Positions 40,051-48,710 of a stretch of DNA of 64,000 nucleotides are shown here, one piece after another. Where the stretch lies: the NCBI RefSeq assembly GCF_947494875.1, contig NZ_CANLWM010000001.1, positions 558,001-622,000 of the forward strand, written 5' to 3'. Each line of letters starts with the position of its first letter. Position 1 is the first letter of the stretch. Source of the DNA: an uncultured Williamsia sp. (lineage in GTDB: Bacteria > Actinomycetota > Actinomycetes > Mycobacteriales > Mycobacteriaceae). Made by a program: the position numbers and the translations under genes. The notes under the pieces were generated by a model. The model had not been told where the DNA came from. It was given only the letters and a program-made list of their open reading frames with translations, and did not search any database.

Positions 40051-40815
40051 TCAGTCGCCGTCGGGGAGGCGTCCTGTCCTGGGGTTGCGGGCCGTGATGC
40101 AGTACGGCCGGCCGGTGGGGTCGGCCATCACGGTCCACGTGTCGTGGTGGGACACCACCTCGGCGCCCCAGTCCTCGTGGCGGGACACCTCGTCGGCGGG
40201 GTGCGTGCTGGCGAGGTCGACGTGGGCTCCAGCTGACCCGGACGTCATGCGCTGCAGCAGGATTCGGATGGGCATCGAGTCGGGGTGGCGCAGCGCTCGG
40301 AACTCCGGGCGGGATGCGCCCTCGAGTTCCCACCCGGTCAGCCGGGTGAAGAAGGTGCACTCCTCGTCGAATCGGCGGTGGGGGATGTCGACGCAGAGCT
40401 GGTCGATGATGCTGATGGTGTCGCCCGGCCACCGGATCGGTCGCGATCGCTCGTGTTCGCCGTTCCAAGGGACCACGCAGAACGTGAACCCCGCGGGCGA
40501 CTGCATCTCGATCCCGTCGGGTGTCTCGTCGGTGCGACGGGCGCCGAGTGCCTCCGCCACCGCTGCAGCTTCGTGGACGTCGTCGACGTGGATGTCGAGA
40601 TGCACTCCGCCGACGCCGGTCTCGATCCGCTGCACGCGCAGGTGCGGGTCACCGGTGAACGGTTCGAGCGACGCGAATTGTCGACGGTCTCCCCTCGGCG
40701 GCGACACCGTGCTCCCGGCGATCGCCCGCCAGAAGGTGACCTCGTCACCGAAGTCGTCGGCGGGGAAGTCGAACACCGCGCTCAACCAGCGGATCTCGAT
40801 CGGCCCGGCGGTCAC
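40051..40815 (-). CDS. Two-domain VOC (glyoxalase/dioxygenase fold) protein
   Basis: This 254-aa protein has two VOC repeats: IRWLSAVFDFPADDFGDEVTFW...GGVHLDIHVDD (about 1-130) and ISIIDQLCVDIPHRRFDEECTFF...GAHVDLAS (about 135-250). Each has a possible metal His at the strand ends. GTG 40815 overlaps the stop of the upstream MDMPI gene by 4 bases (GTGA). Such proteins range from enzymes to small-molecule binders that give antibiotic resistance; the substrate is unknown. Confidence 0.83.
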   Translation of the reverse strand: MTAGPIEIRWLSAVFDFPADDFGDEVTFWRAIAGSTVSPPRGDRRQFASLEPFTGDPHLRVQRIETGVGGVHLDIHVDDVHEAAAVAEALGARRTDETPDGIEMQSPAGFTFCVVPWNGEHERSRPIRWPGDTISIIDQLCVDIPHRRFDEECTFFTRLTGWELEGASRPEFRALRHPDSMPIRILLQRMTSGSAGAHVDLASTHPADEVSRHEDWGAEVVSHHDTWTVMADPTGRPYCITARNPRTGRLPDGD

Positions 40816-41627
40816 ATGCGCACCCGGTGCCGAGTCCGCCAGCGGTGCAGTGTCTCCGGGTCCCCGTCGACGGTGACCTCCTCGCCCCGGTTCCACAGCC
40901 CGAGATAGAGCTGCGCAGCGGTCCCGCTCCACCGCGCGTCGACATCGCGGTCGCCCTGTCCGGGTGTGACGGTCAAGGCGTCCTCGGCGACGGACAGCGT
41001 CCACGCGCTGTCGGTGTCGTCGGCGACCACGGCGATGGTCAGCGGAGTCCCGTCCCACAGTTTCGATCTCCCACGGGGCGCAAAGCGCACGAGGAGTTCG
41101 TCGAGACCGTCGAGCGCGAACTCCGGTGTCAGCACGTCACCGAGCGCTGCGGTCACCTCACCCGCCGTGGGAACCGATCCTCGCGCGACGGCCATCGCGT
41201 CCACCGCGTGCACGACGGTCTCGTGCGCCTGGCGACGGTGCCAGAACTCCAGCGGGGTCCGGCCGGTGTCCATGAACACCCACGCGTCGAGGCCGGTGGG
41301 TGCCTCTCGGAGCGCGGTGACGAGTGCGTCGGCACCGTCGAGCATCCACGCCGGCAGATCGGGGACGCGCACGCGGGCCAGGACGGCGGCCTCGTCGGCG
41401 AACGGTGCCTCACCGCCGACGATCTGGGCCCGCGCCCACCGGTGGACCATCCCGAGGTGTGCGGTCAGGTGTCGCACCGACCAGTCGGGGCACGTCGGGA
41501 CGGCGGCACCGGACTCGGCGACCAGCACGGCGGCGAACACGGTGCGGGCGGCGACCTCGATCGCCGTTCGGAACTGCTCCGGCGAGACCGTCTGTGCGGC
41601 CGAGGGTGTGGACGTGAGGTCGGACAC
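40812..41627 (-). CDS. Mycothiol-dependent maleylpyruvate isomerase family protein
   Basis: This 271-aa DinB-like four-helix protein with a C-terminal MDMPI_C domain starts with PTCPDWSVRHLTAHLGMVHRW (first metal His) and keeps HETVVHAVDAM (Glu and His spaced by four), the remaining zinc ligands of the family. These enzymes use mycothiol as a cofactor for isomerisation or conjugation. GTG 41627 follows a CAGACT hexamer by 7 nt. It is coupled to the VOC gene and sits 5 bases after the LLM gene, so the three form one unit read from 42574. Confidence 0.88.
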   Translation of the reverse strand: MSDLTSTPSAAQTVSPEQFRTAIEVAARTVFAAVLVAESGAAVPTCPDWSVRHLTAHLGMVHRWARAQIVGGEAPFADEAAVLARVRVPDLPAWMLDGADALVTALREAPTGLDAWVFMDTGRTPLEFWHRRQAHETVVHAVDAMAVARGSVPTAGEVTAALGDVLTPEFALDGLDELLVRFAPRGRSKLWDGTPLTIAVVADDTDSAWTLSVAEDALTVTPGQGDRDVDARWSGTAAQLYLGLWNRGEEVTVDGDPETLHRWRTRHRVRM

Positions 41628-41632
41628 GGCGA

Positions 41633-42574
41633 TCAGTCTGGCACGGGACCGTCGAGCCGGGGGAGCACCTCGGCGGCGACGAGATCGAGGTGGTCGAGAT
41701 CGGTGAGATCGAGCGTCTGGAAGTACACCCGCGACACCCCCGACTCGGCGAAACGACCGATGGTGTCGACGATCTGCTCCGGGCTCCCCGCGAAACCCGT
41801 CGCCCGCACCTCGTCGACGTCACGTCCGATCGCCTCGGCGCGGCGGGCCACCTCGGCGTCGTCACGACCACACACCAGGACGTGCGCCGCGGACAGCCGG
41901 AGCGGCGTCGAGCGGTCGGCGGCCTCGGCTGCCTCGACCACCCTTGTGATCACCGGTGCGGCGTCGTCGGGGGTGAGGAACGGGGTGTTGAACTCGGAGG
42001 CGTAGCGGGCGGCGAGGGCCGGAGTCCGCTTCTTGCCGCCGCCACCGATGATGATCGGCGGGCCGGGGTGCTGTGCGGGCTTGGGCAGCGCGGGGGAGTC
42101 GGACACCTGGAAGTGCGCACCGTCGAACGCGAATCGGTCGCCCTCGGGCGTCGACCACAGGCCGGTGACGACGGCCAGGTACTCCTCGAGCTTGTCGAAC
42201 CGCTCACCCAGCGGCGGGAACGGGATCGCGTAGGCGGCGTGCTCGGCCTCGAACCATCCGGCGCCGATGCCGAACTCGACCCGGCCACCGGACATCGCGT
42301 CGACACCGGCCACCGCGATCGCCGTCGGACCGGGCAGGCGGAACGTGGCGGAGGTGACGAGCGTGCCCAGGCGGACACGGCTGGTCTCGCGCGCCAGACC
42401 GGCCAGCGTGATCCATGCGTCCGAGGGCCCGGGCCCGCCGTCGCCACTCATGGCGAGGTAGTGATCGGAGCGGAAGAAGCCGGTGAACCCGCCGTCCTCG
42501 GTGGCCCGGGCGACCCGCAGCAGGTCGTCGTAGGTGGCACCCTGCTGCGGCTCGGTGAAAATGCACGTCTCCAT
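41633..42574 (-). CDS. LLM-class (F420-dependent type) oxidoreductase
   Basis: This 313-aa TIM-barrel flavin or F420 oxidoreductase of the luciferase-like superfamily shows GFFRSDHYLAM, VRLGTLVTSATFRLPG, GRVEFGIGAGWFEAEH and PIIIGGGGKKR, the standard cofactor-binding strands. F420 use is typical for members in Mycobacteriales but cannot be proved from sequence. It is the first gene of the LLM-MDMPI-VOC unit. The substrate is unknown. Confidence 0.9.
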   Translation of the reverse strand: METCIFTEPQQGATYDDLLRVARATEDGGFTGFFRSDHYLAMSGDGGPGPSDAWITLAGLARETSRVRLGTLVTSATFRLPGPTAIAVAGVDAMSGGRVEFGIGAGWFEAEHAAYAIPFPPLGERFDKLEEYLAVVTGLWSTPEGDRFAFDGAHFQVSDSPALPKPAQHPGPPIIIGGGGKKRTPALAARYASEFNTPFLTPDDAAPVITRVVEAAEAADRSTPLRLSAAHVLVCGRDDAEVARRAEAIGRDVDEVRATGFAGSPEQIVDTIGRFAESGVSRVYFQTLDLTDLDHLDLVAAEVLPRLDGPVPD

Positions 42575-42590
42575 GGCCCCAGCATCCCCC

Positions 42591-42596
42591 TACAGT
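42591..42596 (+). promoter_or_regulatory. -10 element (TACAGT) of the S49 peptidase gene, leaderless
   Basis: TACAGT, then 7 nt (GGGCGCG), then GTG 42604. This selects GTG 42604 over the in-frame GTG at 42595, which lies inside the promoter. Confidence 0.6.
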
Positions 42597-42603
42597 GGGC
42601 GCG

Positions 42604-43470
42604 GTGACCACACCACGCCCGCGCGGAGCCGTGCACCGCGCGATCGCCCGACTCACCGGCAGCGGACCCGACCGTGTCGCGGTCGTACGTCTCGAGGGAC
42701 ACATCGGGACCGTGGGCCTCGGTCGGGGCGGTCTCACCGCGGACGGGGTGGAGAAGACCCTCGAGCGCGCGTTCACCGGCGACCGCCTGAAGGCCGTCGT
42801 GCTGGTGATCAACTCGCCCGGTGGTTCGCCCGCGCAGTCGGAGTACATCGCCGAACGCATCCGGCAGCTCGCGTCCGAGAACGGCGTCCGGGTCCTCGCG
42901 TTCTGCGAGGACGTCGCCGCGTCGGGTGGGTACTGGATCGCCTGCGCGGCCGACGAGATCTTCGCCGCGCGCACCTCGGTGGTCGGGTCCATCGGCGTCG
43001 TGACCGCCGGTTTCGGCGCCGTCGAGCTGCTCGAGCGTGTCGGCCTGGAACGGCGCATCCACACCGCGGGCAGCAACAAGGCCCGTCTCGACACCTTCCG
43101 GCCGGAGGAGTCCGAGGACGTCGCATGGCTGGAGGGTCTCCAGGGCGACCTGCACGAGGCGTTCATCGGATGGGTCCGTCAGCGACGCGGCGCGAAGCTG
43201 CGGGCCGACGACGCCGAGCTCTTCTCCGGCGACGTGTGGGTGGGTCGTCGTGCGGTCGACGTCGGTCTCGCCGATGCGGTCGGGGTGATGCGGTCGGTGA
43301 TCGCCGAGCGCTACCCCGATGCCGACATCGACGTGATCACGCCGCCCAAGCCCCTCCTGGCCCGGCTCGCCGGAGGCGGGGTGGAGATGTCGTCGGCCGT
43401 CGACGCGGCGGTCACCGGCACCCTCGACGCGGTCGCCCGGCGGGCCCGCTGGATGTCGTTCGGCAGCTGA
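42604..43470 (+). CDS. S49 family serine peptidase (SppA/SohB-like)
   Basis: This 288-aa short SppA-type peptidase has no clear membrane anchor. The Ser-Lys dyad is visible: Ser107 in DVAASGGYW and Lys159 in AGSNKARLD. VLVINSPGGSPAQSEYIAERI and SVVGSIGVVTAGFG are the family's substrate-groove strands. Such enzymes degrade signal peptides or membrane fragments as oligomers. It is divergent from the LLM gene 29 bases away. Confidence 0.9.
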   Translation: MTTPRPRGAVHRAIARLTGSGPDRVAVVRLEGHIGTVGLGRGGLTADGVEKTLERAFTGDRLKAVVLVINSPGGSPAQSEYIAERIRQLASENGVRVLAFCEDVAASGGYWIACAADEIFAARTSVVGSIGVVTAGFGAVELLERVGLERRIHTAGSNKARLDTFRPEESEDVAWLEGLQGDLHEAFIGWVRQRRGAKLRADDAELFSGDVWVGRRAVDVGLADAVGVMRSVIAERYPDADIDVITPPKPLLARLAGGGVEMSSAVDAAVTGTLDAVARRARWMSFGS

Positions 43471-43478
43471 TGCAGGGG

Positions 43479-43593
43479 TGTGAACAACCCGTTCTGGCGT
43501 TGTGAACCATCCACAGGTCGAGTCGGACATGCAGGCACGGGGCCCAGAGAACCACCCTCAACCTGTGGATGAGGCTGTGGAAACTGTGGACAA
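43479..43593. promoter_or_regulatory. Cluster of DnaA-box-like nonamers
   Basis: Against TT(A/G)TCCACA, one perfect site lies at 43585-43593, two 8/9 sites at 43479-43487 and 43564-43572, and two 7/9 sites at 43507-43515 and 43576-43584. All lie in a 284-bp gap without genes. No dnaA or dnaN is nearby, so this is not the usual oriC; a DnaA-titrating or regulatory site is possible, as is chance. Confidence 0.35.
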
Positions 43594-43754
43594 CAGGGCC
43601 GTTTGACGGTCTGTTCGTGACCCAGGCCACTCGCCTGGTCACGGATTGGTAACAGCGAACGGCGCGGTCGGACGCGGCGCCACGCACGGCGGTCGTGACA
43701 CGATGGGGATGTGGGCAGCACGACGGGGAACGCCGAGCGGATCGGCGGACGGGC

Positions 43755-44717
43755 GTGATCGACTTCTGCCCGCGGTGTCGGATCCAGGCGCCCCACGATG
43801 CCCGCCGCACCGGGTGTCCGCGCTGCGGCGGCCCGCTCTCCGTCCTGCCGAGCGTCGCGCACATCCCGCCCCGCACAGCCCCGCCTGCACCACCCCGGCC
43901 TGCGCCCCGCCCCCCTCGGCGACCCGCGTCACCGCGTCGGTGGCGGTGGGTCGCCCGTCGCCCTCCGGAGGCGCTCCCGGGCCCGCCGCCCCGACGCGCG
44001 CCGACCCGCGGTCCGACGCCCCGCTACACCCGCAATCCCGGCTGGGGTCTCGTCGACGTCGTCGTCCCGCCGGACAAGCCTGTCCGCACCCGCGCGGAGC
44101 GTGCCGCGGACTCGATGCAACCCGCCCTGCTGACGCTGGGCACGACGCTGTTCGTCGCGGCCGTGTCGCAGGCGTGGATCTACGGACTGCTCGTGGCCAA
44201 CCGCGACCACCCGATCGGGCGCGCGACGGCGACGTGGGCGTACGCGATCGCACAGGCCGTCGGGTGGGTCTCGGTCGCCGGGTTCGTGGTCTGCCTCGTC
44301 ACCTTCTGGGCGTGGACGGTCGCCCACCGCGCCCGCGCCTACCGGTCCATCGACCGTGTCGACCCGCGCCCGCGATGGCAGCTCGCCGTCGGGTGCCTGC
44401 CGCTGGTGAACATCGTCGCCGCCCCCGTATTCCTGCACGAGCTCGTGCGGTGTGGGCACCATCTGCCCGCCGACCGGGTCACGCCGATCCTGCGCGGATG
44501 GTGGGCCGCATGGGCGGGCCTCAACCTGCTCGCGATCGTCACGCTTGCCATCCGGCTCGGCGCCGACTCCATCCAGTGGTCCGCGAACGCGGTCCTGCTG
44601 ACGATGCTCACCGATCTCGCCGGATCCGCCTTCGCCATCGGCACGGCGTGGCTGCTCTACCGCACCTTCGACCCGAGCGCGGACCGTGCACCGACCACGC
44701 GTTGGCTCGCCGCATGA
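43755..44717 (+). CDS. DUF4328 membrane protein with N-terminal zinc ribbon
   Basis: This 320-aa protein begins with a double Cys knuckle (FCPRCRIQ and CPRCGG, about 4-22), a Pro/Arg-rich linker to about 95, then four or five membrane helices that match DUF4328 (near 125-300, including GWVSVAGFVVCLVTFWAW). The family's function is unknown; the ribbon suggests metal or protein binding at the inner face. GTG 43755 puts the ribbon at the N-terminus. Its stop overlaps the GDPD start by ATGA. Confidence 0.8.
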   Translation: MIDFCPRCRIQAPHDARRTGCPRCGGPLSVLPSVAHIPPRTAPPAPPRPAPRPPRRPASPRRWRWVARRPPEALPGPPPRRAPTRGPTPRYTRNPGWGLVDVVVPPDKPVRTRAERAADSMQPALLTLGTTLFVAAVSQAWIYGLLVANRDHPIGRATATWAYAIAQAVGWVSVAGFVVCLVTFWAWTVAHRARAYRSIDRVDPRPRWQLAVGCLPLVNIVAAPVFLHELVRCGHHLPADRVTPILRGWWAAWAGLNLLAIVTLAIRLGADSIQWSANAVLLTMLTDLAGSAFAIGTAWLLYRTFDPSADRAPTTRWLAA

Positions 44718-45511
44718 CGCCCGGCCGCCGGCCCCAGCGCCCGGCCGTCGTCGCCCATCGCGGTGCCTCGGCCGAACGGCCCGAGCACACGATCGCCGCG
44801 TACGAACTCGCGATCGCCCAGGGCGCCGAGGGCCTCGAGTGCGACGTCCGGCTCACCAGCGATCACCAGCTCGTCTGCGTCCACGACCGCACCGTCGACC
44901 GCACGTCGTCGGGGTCGGGTGTCGTGAGCGAGATGTCGCTGGCCGAGCTGCGTGAGCTCGACTTCGGCAGCTGGCACGCGTGGGGTCGCCCGCAGTCGGT
45001 GCTGACGCTGACCGAACTGCTCACCCTCGCGCTGGATCACGACGCCCCCGTGCGGCTGTTCATCGAGACCAAACACCCCGTGCGCTATGGGGGTCTCGTC
45101 GAACAGTTGCTGCTGGCCGAGCTCCACCGCTTCGGGGTCGCATCACCGCCGTCGGCGGATCACAGTCGGGCCGCGGTCATCTCGTTCTCCGCCGGCGCGG
45201 TGTGGCGGATCCGCCGCAATGCACCGATGCTCCCCACGATCCTGCTCGGGGACACCGCCCGCATCCTCGGCGGGAGCGCGGCGACAGCTGTCGGGGCGAC
45301 GGGCATCGGGCCGTCGATCATGACGTTGCGCGACCATCCGGAGGCGGTGGACCGTGCCGCGGCGTCGGGGCGAGCGACCTACTGCTGGACCGTCGACGAG
45401 TACGCCGACGTCGCCCACTGCGCGCGGATCGGGGTCGACTTCCTCGCCACCAACCACCCCGCGCGGATCCGGCAGTGGCTCGAGCCGACGCGTCGGGGCC
45501 GGGGCGCCTGA
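44714..45511 (+). CDS. Glycerophosphodiester phosphodiesterase
   Basis: This 265-aa TIM-barrel enzyme hydrolyses glycerophosphodiesters to glycerol-3-phosphate and an alcohol. Catalytic residues are H15 and R16 (VVAHRGAS), E42 and D44 (EGLECDVRL) and H57 (VCVHDRT). The late IETKHPVRY and YCWTVDEYADV are typical. No signal peptide, so it is cytosolic. Translation is coupled to the DUF4328 gene. Confidence 0.92.
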   Translation: MTPGRRPQRPAVVAHRGASAERPEHTIAAYELAIAQGAEGLECDVRLTSDHQLVCVHDRTVDRTSSGSGVVSEMSLAELRELDFGSWHAWGRPQSVLTLTELLTLALDHDAPVRLFIETKHPVRYGGLVEQLLLAELHRFGVASPPSADHSRAAVISFSAGAVWRIRRNAPMLPTILLGDTARILGGSAATAVGATGIGPSIMTLRDHPEAVDRAAASGRATYCWTVDEYADVAHCARIGVDFLATNHPARIRQWLEPTRRGRGA

Positions 45512-45556
45512 TCGTCCGACCCTCGGCCGGGCGTCGAGCGACCGCGACCGGCGTAC

Positions 45557-45562
45557 TAGCGT
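45557..45562 (+). promoter_or_regulatory. -10 element (TAGCGT) of the DUF5926 gene, leaderless
   Basis: TAGCGT is followed by exactly 7 nt and ATG 45570. Confidence 0.5.
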
Positions 45563-45569
45563 TCGTCGG

Positions 45570-46493
45570 ATGGCGAAGAAGAGCAAGCGGGGCAGCGGCC
45601 CGCGGCCGGGCAGCAATCGGGCGGAGCGGGTCGCCGCGCGCAAGGCGCGTCAGGCGGCCGCCGCGGCCGGTCCGGTCCGTCCGTTCGAGGGATTGGCGGC
45701 CGAGTGTGACCTGGTGGCGCTGCGGGCCTTCGTCGCGTCGGCCACCATCGCGGTGACGCCGCAGGGTGCGGGCGTGGGCGGGAACGCGGTCTCACTGGCG
45801 ACGATCCTCCCCGGCGCGGTGCAGGCCCTCACCCGAGAGTCGGCCGACGGCGGCGTCGAAGGGCTCGTGGGGTTGCAGACGGAGTTCGAGCCCGCCGACG
45901 TGACCGCGGAGCTCGCAGGTGCGCTGCTGTGGGCGTCGTCGGCCGAGTCCGGTGCGCCGTACGAGCCCGTCGCCGACGACGACGCGCCCGACCTGGTCGA
46001 GGTTCTCGGTGCCGACACCACGCTCGACGTGACCCTGCACGAGGACTTCGGCTGGTGGTTCTCCGACCAGCAGGACGTCTCGCCCGACATCGCCGCGATG
46101 GTCGAGCAGGCGTCCGAGTCGATCCTGCCGACCGCTCGGATCAGCGGGGATCTCGTCGGCGCGCCGTGGTGGGTCGACGCCGGCGAGCGCGCCCACGTCC
46201 GGTGGGTTCGGCCCGAGTCCGAGGACGACCTGATGACCGCGCTCGCACGGCTGCACGCCGACGAGAAGCTCACGCTCGGTGAGGGTTCTCGGTTCGCGGG
46301 CTCGTTCCGCACCCACGGGCTGCTGGTGCCGGTGTTCGACCTCGACAACGAGATGCACCCCGACGAGTGGATCGAGCCGTGCGCCCGCTTCGAGGCGGAC
46401 CTCTCCGAGGCGCTGTCGCAGACCGGCGATCTCACCGCGGCGCAACGTCGTTCGCGCGACGGCATCCGCGGCCGCCAGGTCACGCTGCGCTGA
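45570..46493 (+). CDS. DUF5926 family protein
   Basis: This 307-aa cytosolic protein has a basic start (MAKKSKRGSGPRPGSNRAER) that looks like a nucleic-acid or ribosome-binding tail, then a mostly acidic globular part (LHEDFGWWFSDQQ, WVRPESEDDLMTALARL). It is conserved across actinobacteria, in families I recall as DUF5926; its function is unknown. ATG 45570 is fixed by the upstream -10 spacing. Confidence 0.8.
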   Translation: MAKKSKRGSGPRPGSNRAERVAARKARQAAAAAGPVRPFEGLAAECDLVALRAFVASATIAVTPQGAGVGGNAVSLATILPGAVQALTRESADGGVEGLVGLQTEFEPADVTAELAGALLWASSAESGAPYEPVADDDAPDLVEVLGADTTLDVTLHEDFGWWFSDQQDVSPDIAAMVEQASESILPTARISGDLVGAPWWVDAGERAHVRWVRPESEDDLMTALARLHADEKLTLGEGSRFAGSFRTHGLLVPVFDLDNEMHPDEWIEPCARFEADLSEALSQTGDLTAAQRRSRDGIRGRQVTLR

Positions 46494-46514
46494 GTCGGCG
46501 GGCGCGGTGGCCTG

Positions 46515-47828
46515 TCAGCCGATGACGCTGCCGGTGTCCTGGAGGAGATCCGCGGGGATCGACTTGTCGGCGGCCAGCAGTCCGAAGAACTGGGTCGTGT
46601 TGTCGCCCACCGCGAGTGCGTCGCCGTCGGCGGTGTTCTCGGGTCCGCCGGTCGGCACCGTCGTCGTGATGGGCCCGCCGCGCAACGCCCATCCGAGCCG
46701 GGCGATGTCCCAGATGTGGGTGCCCTGGTCGACGGTCAGTGTGCTCACCGCGCCGTTCGCGAAGGGGAAGAGCCGGAAGGGATTCAGCAGCGTCGACGGT
46801 GACGCCGCCTTCGCCATCAGAGCGCTGAGGAACTTGCGTTGGTTGACCACGCGCTGCAGGTCGGCGTTGGGGAACGCGCGGGTGCGGACCAGACCGAGGG
46901 CCTGCTGACCGTTCAGGTCCTGGCAGCCCGCGCGCAGGTTCAATCCCGCCTTGGGGTCGCGCAGGGGCTGATCGATGCAGATGTTCACGCCGCCGACCGA
47001 GTCGACGAGGGAGTCGAACCCGCCGAATCCGATCTCGGCGTAGTGGTCGATGCGGATCCCGCTCACCGTCTCGACGGTCTGGATCAGCAGGGGCGCCTGC
47101 CCGAAACTGAAGGCCGCGTTGATCTTGTGGTCGCCATAGCCCGGCACCGGCACGAAGAGATCGCGGGGGATGCTGATGAGCATCGCCTTCCCGTTCTCCG
47201 GGATGTGCACCAGCATGATCGTGTCGGTGCGCGCGCCCGCGCTGTCGCCGGTGGCGAGTTGGTCCTTCTGTTCGGCCGAGAGTCCCTCCCGTGAGTCCGA
47301 GCCGACGAGGATCCAGTTGGTGCCCGGTGTGTCGGCGGGACGCCCCGCGTACGAGGGCATCGCGTCGACCCGGTTCAGCTTCGAGTCGTAGTAGAAGGTC
47401 GCGGCGACCGCTCCGAGGACGAGCACCAGAACCAGGATCAGCAGGCTGCGGAGGATCGGCGGACGCCGTCGACGACGAGTGCGACGCGGTGCGGGCGGTG
47501 GCGGCTCCCCCCGGGGGTCGCGCGTCGGCCTCCGCGGAGGAGGAGGGGGCGGCGCACCGCCGGACCGCGATCGGCGCAGCTCGTCGAGCCGCGGGTCGGG
47601 ACGGAACCCGCCGGCCGCGGGTCCCGGTGCGCGACCGGGCTGACGAGGGGGAGGTGAGGGTGGACGTCGGGGTGGTGGCGGCGGTGATCCCGACCGGTAG
47701 GGCTGCGGCGTCTGCGGCGGCGCGTACCCCGGCACCCCGGGTCGCTCGGACGGACCGCGAGCACCCGGTCCCGCGGGGCCCTCGGGCCGCCGGGGGCGCC
47801 GGATGAAGGGCCCGTCCTGCTCGCTCAC
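46515..47828 (-). CDS. LytR-CpsA-Psr (LCP) family cell-wall ligase
   Basis: This 437-aa membrane enzyme attaches glycopolymers such as arabinogalactan to peptidoglycan. It has a long Pro/Arg-rich cytosolic tail (about 1-125), one membrane helix (about 128-150), then the LCP domain. Pyrophosphate-binding Arg and Asp residues are seen in GARTDTIMLVHI, ISIPRDLFV, HKINAAFSFGQ and GLVRTRAFPNADLQR. GTG 47828 follows a TACAGT hexamer by 7 nt. The LytR_C tail found in some homologues is absent. Confidence 0.92.
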   Translation of the reverse strand: MSEQDGPFIRRPRRPEGPAGPGARGPSERPGVPGYAPPQTPQPYRSGSPPPPPRRPPSPPPRQPGRAPGPAAGGFRPDPRLDELRRSRSGGAPPPPPPRRPTRDPRGEPPPPAPRRTRRRRRPPILRSLLILVLVLVLGAVAATFYYDSKLNRVDAMPSYAGRPADTPGTNWILVGSDSREGLSAEQKDQLATGDSAGARTDTIMLVHIPENGKAMLISIPRDLFVPVPGYGDHKINAAFSFGQAPLLIQTVETVSGIRIDHYAEIGFGGFDSLVDSVGGVNICIDQPLRDPKAGLNLRAGCQDLNGQQALGLVRTRAFPNADLQRVVNQRKFLSALMAKAASPSTLLNPFRLFPFANGAVSTLTVDQGTHIWDIARLGWALRGGPITTTVPTGGPENTADGDALAVGDNTTQFFGLLAADKSIPADLLQDTGSVIG

Positions 47829-47835
47829 GGATCAG

Positions 47836-47841
47836 ACTGTA
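47836..47841 (-). promoter_or_regulatory. -10 element (TACAGT) of the LCP gene, leaderless
   Basis: TACAGT on the minus strand is followed by 7 nt (CTGATCC) and GTG 47828. Confidence 0.55.
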
Positions 47842-47881
47842 CGGAGAGTTGCTGATGGTCCGGCTCGGAACACCCCGCGCG

Positions 47882-48697
47882 TCAGCCCAGCCAGCCCAGA
47901 CGATCCTTCAGCAGCGCGTAGCCGACGAAGGCGATCGTGTCGATCAGTGCGTGTCCGACGACCAGCGGCCACGTGCGCGACGTCAGTTGGTGGAACCGGC
48001 CGTAGACCAGGCCCATCGCCACGTTGCCGACGCCACCGCCGAAGCCCTGGTAGAGGTGATAGGACCCGCGCAGCAGCGCCGATGCCAGCAGCGATCGCCC
48101 CTCGCCCCATCCGAGCTGCCGCAGCCGGGTGATCAGGTAGGCGACGACGAGGAACTCCTCGGCCGCTGCGTTCCCGATCGCCGAGACGACGAGCATCGGC
48201 AGTCGCCACCACGTCTCGGTCAGGTCGCTCGGCAGCACCTCGGCGTTCAGGCCCAGCTCGCGGGCCACCACGTACAGGCCCAGGCCGGGGATCCCGATGA
48301 CCGCGGCGAGCCCGACACCCCAGGCCAGGTCCCGGCCGGACGGCGCTCGGGTGACGCCGACCCGGGACAGTCGCACGCCGCTGCGGTACAGCAGGTAGAT
48401 CGCCAGCGCGGCGATCGCGAACAGCCGTGTGGCCGAGAGCAGCTGGCGGGCGAGATCGATCCAGTCGACCGACGACGCAGACGCGTTCAGCGCGACCGTC
48501 GTGCGCCCGATGCCGCCGGAGCGCACCTCGGCCTCGATCAGCGACAGGATCGACGACGCCGCAGACAACCCGAACGTCATCACCACGACGATCGTCAGCT
48601 CGACCCCGATGACGCGTCGCTGTGTGCGGTCGGTGACGACGGCGATGTCGGCCGGTCGCGTCGGCGCCAGGACCGCGCGGAGACCGGGTGACTTCAC
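47882..48697 (-). CDS. CPBP-family intramembrane glutamic protease
   Basis: This 271-aa membrane protein has about seven helices. The Abi/CPBP signatures are seen as NAAAEEFLVVAYLITRL (the EE pair), then LRGSYHLYQGFGGG (motif 2 His) and VVGHALIDT (motif 3 His). In bacteria these proteases act on membrane proteins or give self-immunity to bacteriocins. GTG 48697 is set by a TAATGT hexamer 7 nt upstream. Substrate unknown. Confidence 0.9.
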   Translation of the reverse strand: MKSPGLRAVLAPTRPADIAVVTDRTQRRVIGVELTIVVVMTFGLSAASSILSLIEAEVRSGGIGRTTVALNASASSVDWIDLARQLLSATRLFAIAALAIYLLYRSGVRLSRVGVTRAPSGRDLAWGVGLAAVIGIPGLGLYVVARELGLNAEVLPSDLTETWWRLPMLVVSAIGNAAAEEFLVVAYLITRLRQLGWGEGRSLLASALLRGSYHLYQGFGGGVGNVAMGLVYGRFHQLTSRTWPLVVGHALIDTIAFVGYALLKDRLGWLG

Positions 48698-48704
48698 CCG
48701 GCCG

Positions 48705-48710
48705 ACATTA
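48705..48710 (-). promoter_or_regulatory. -10 element (TAATGT) of the CPBP protease gene, leaderless
   Basis: TAATGT on the minus strand is followed by 7 nt and GTG 48697; it overlaps the 3' end of the DUF2470 gene. Confidence 0.5.
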
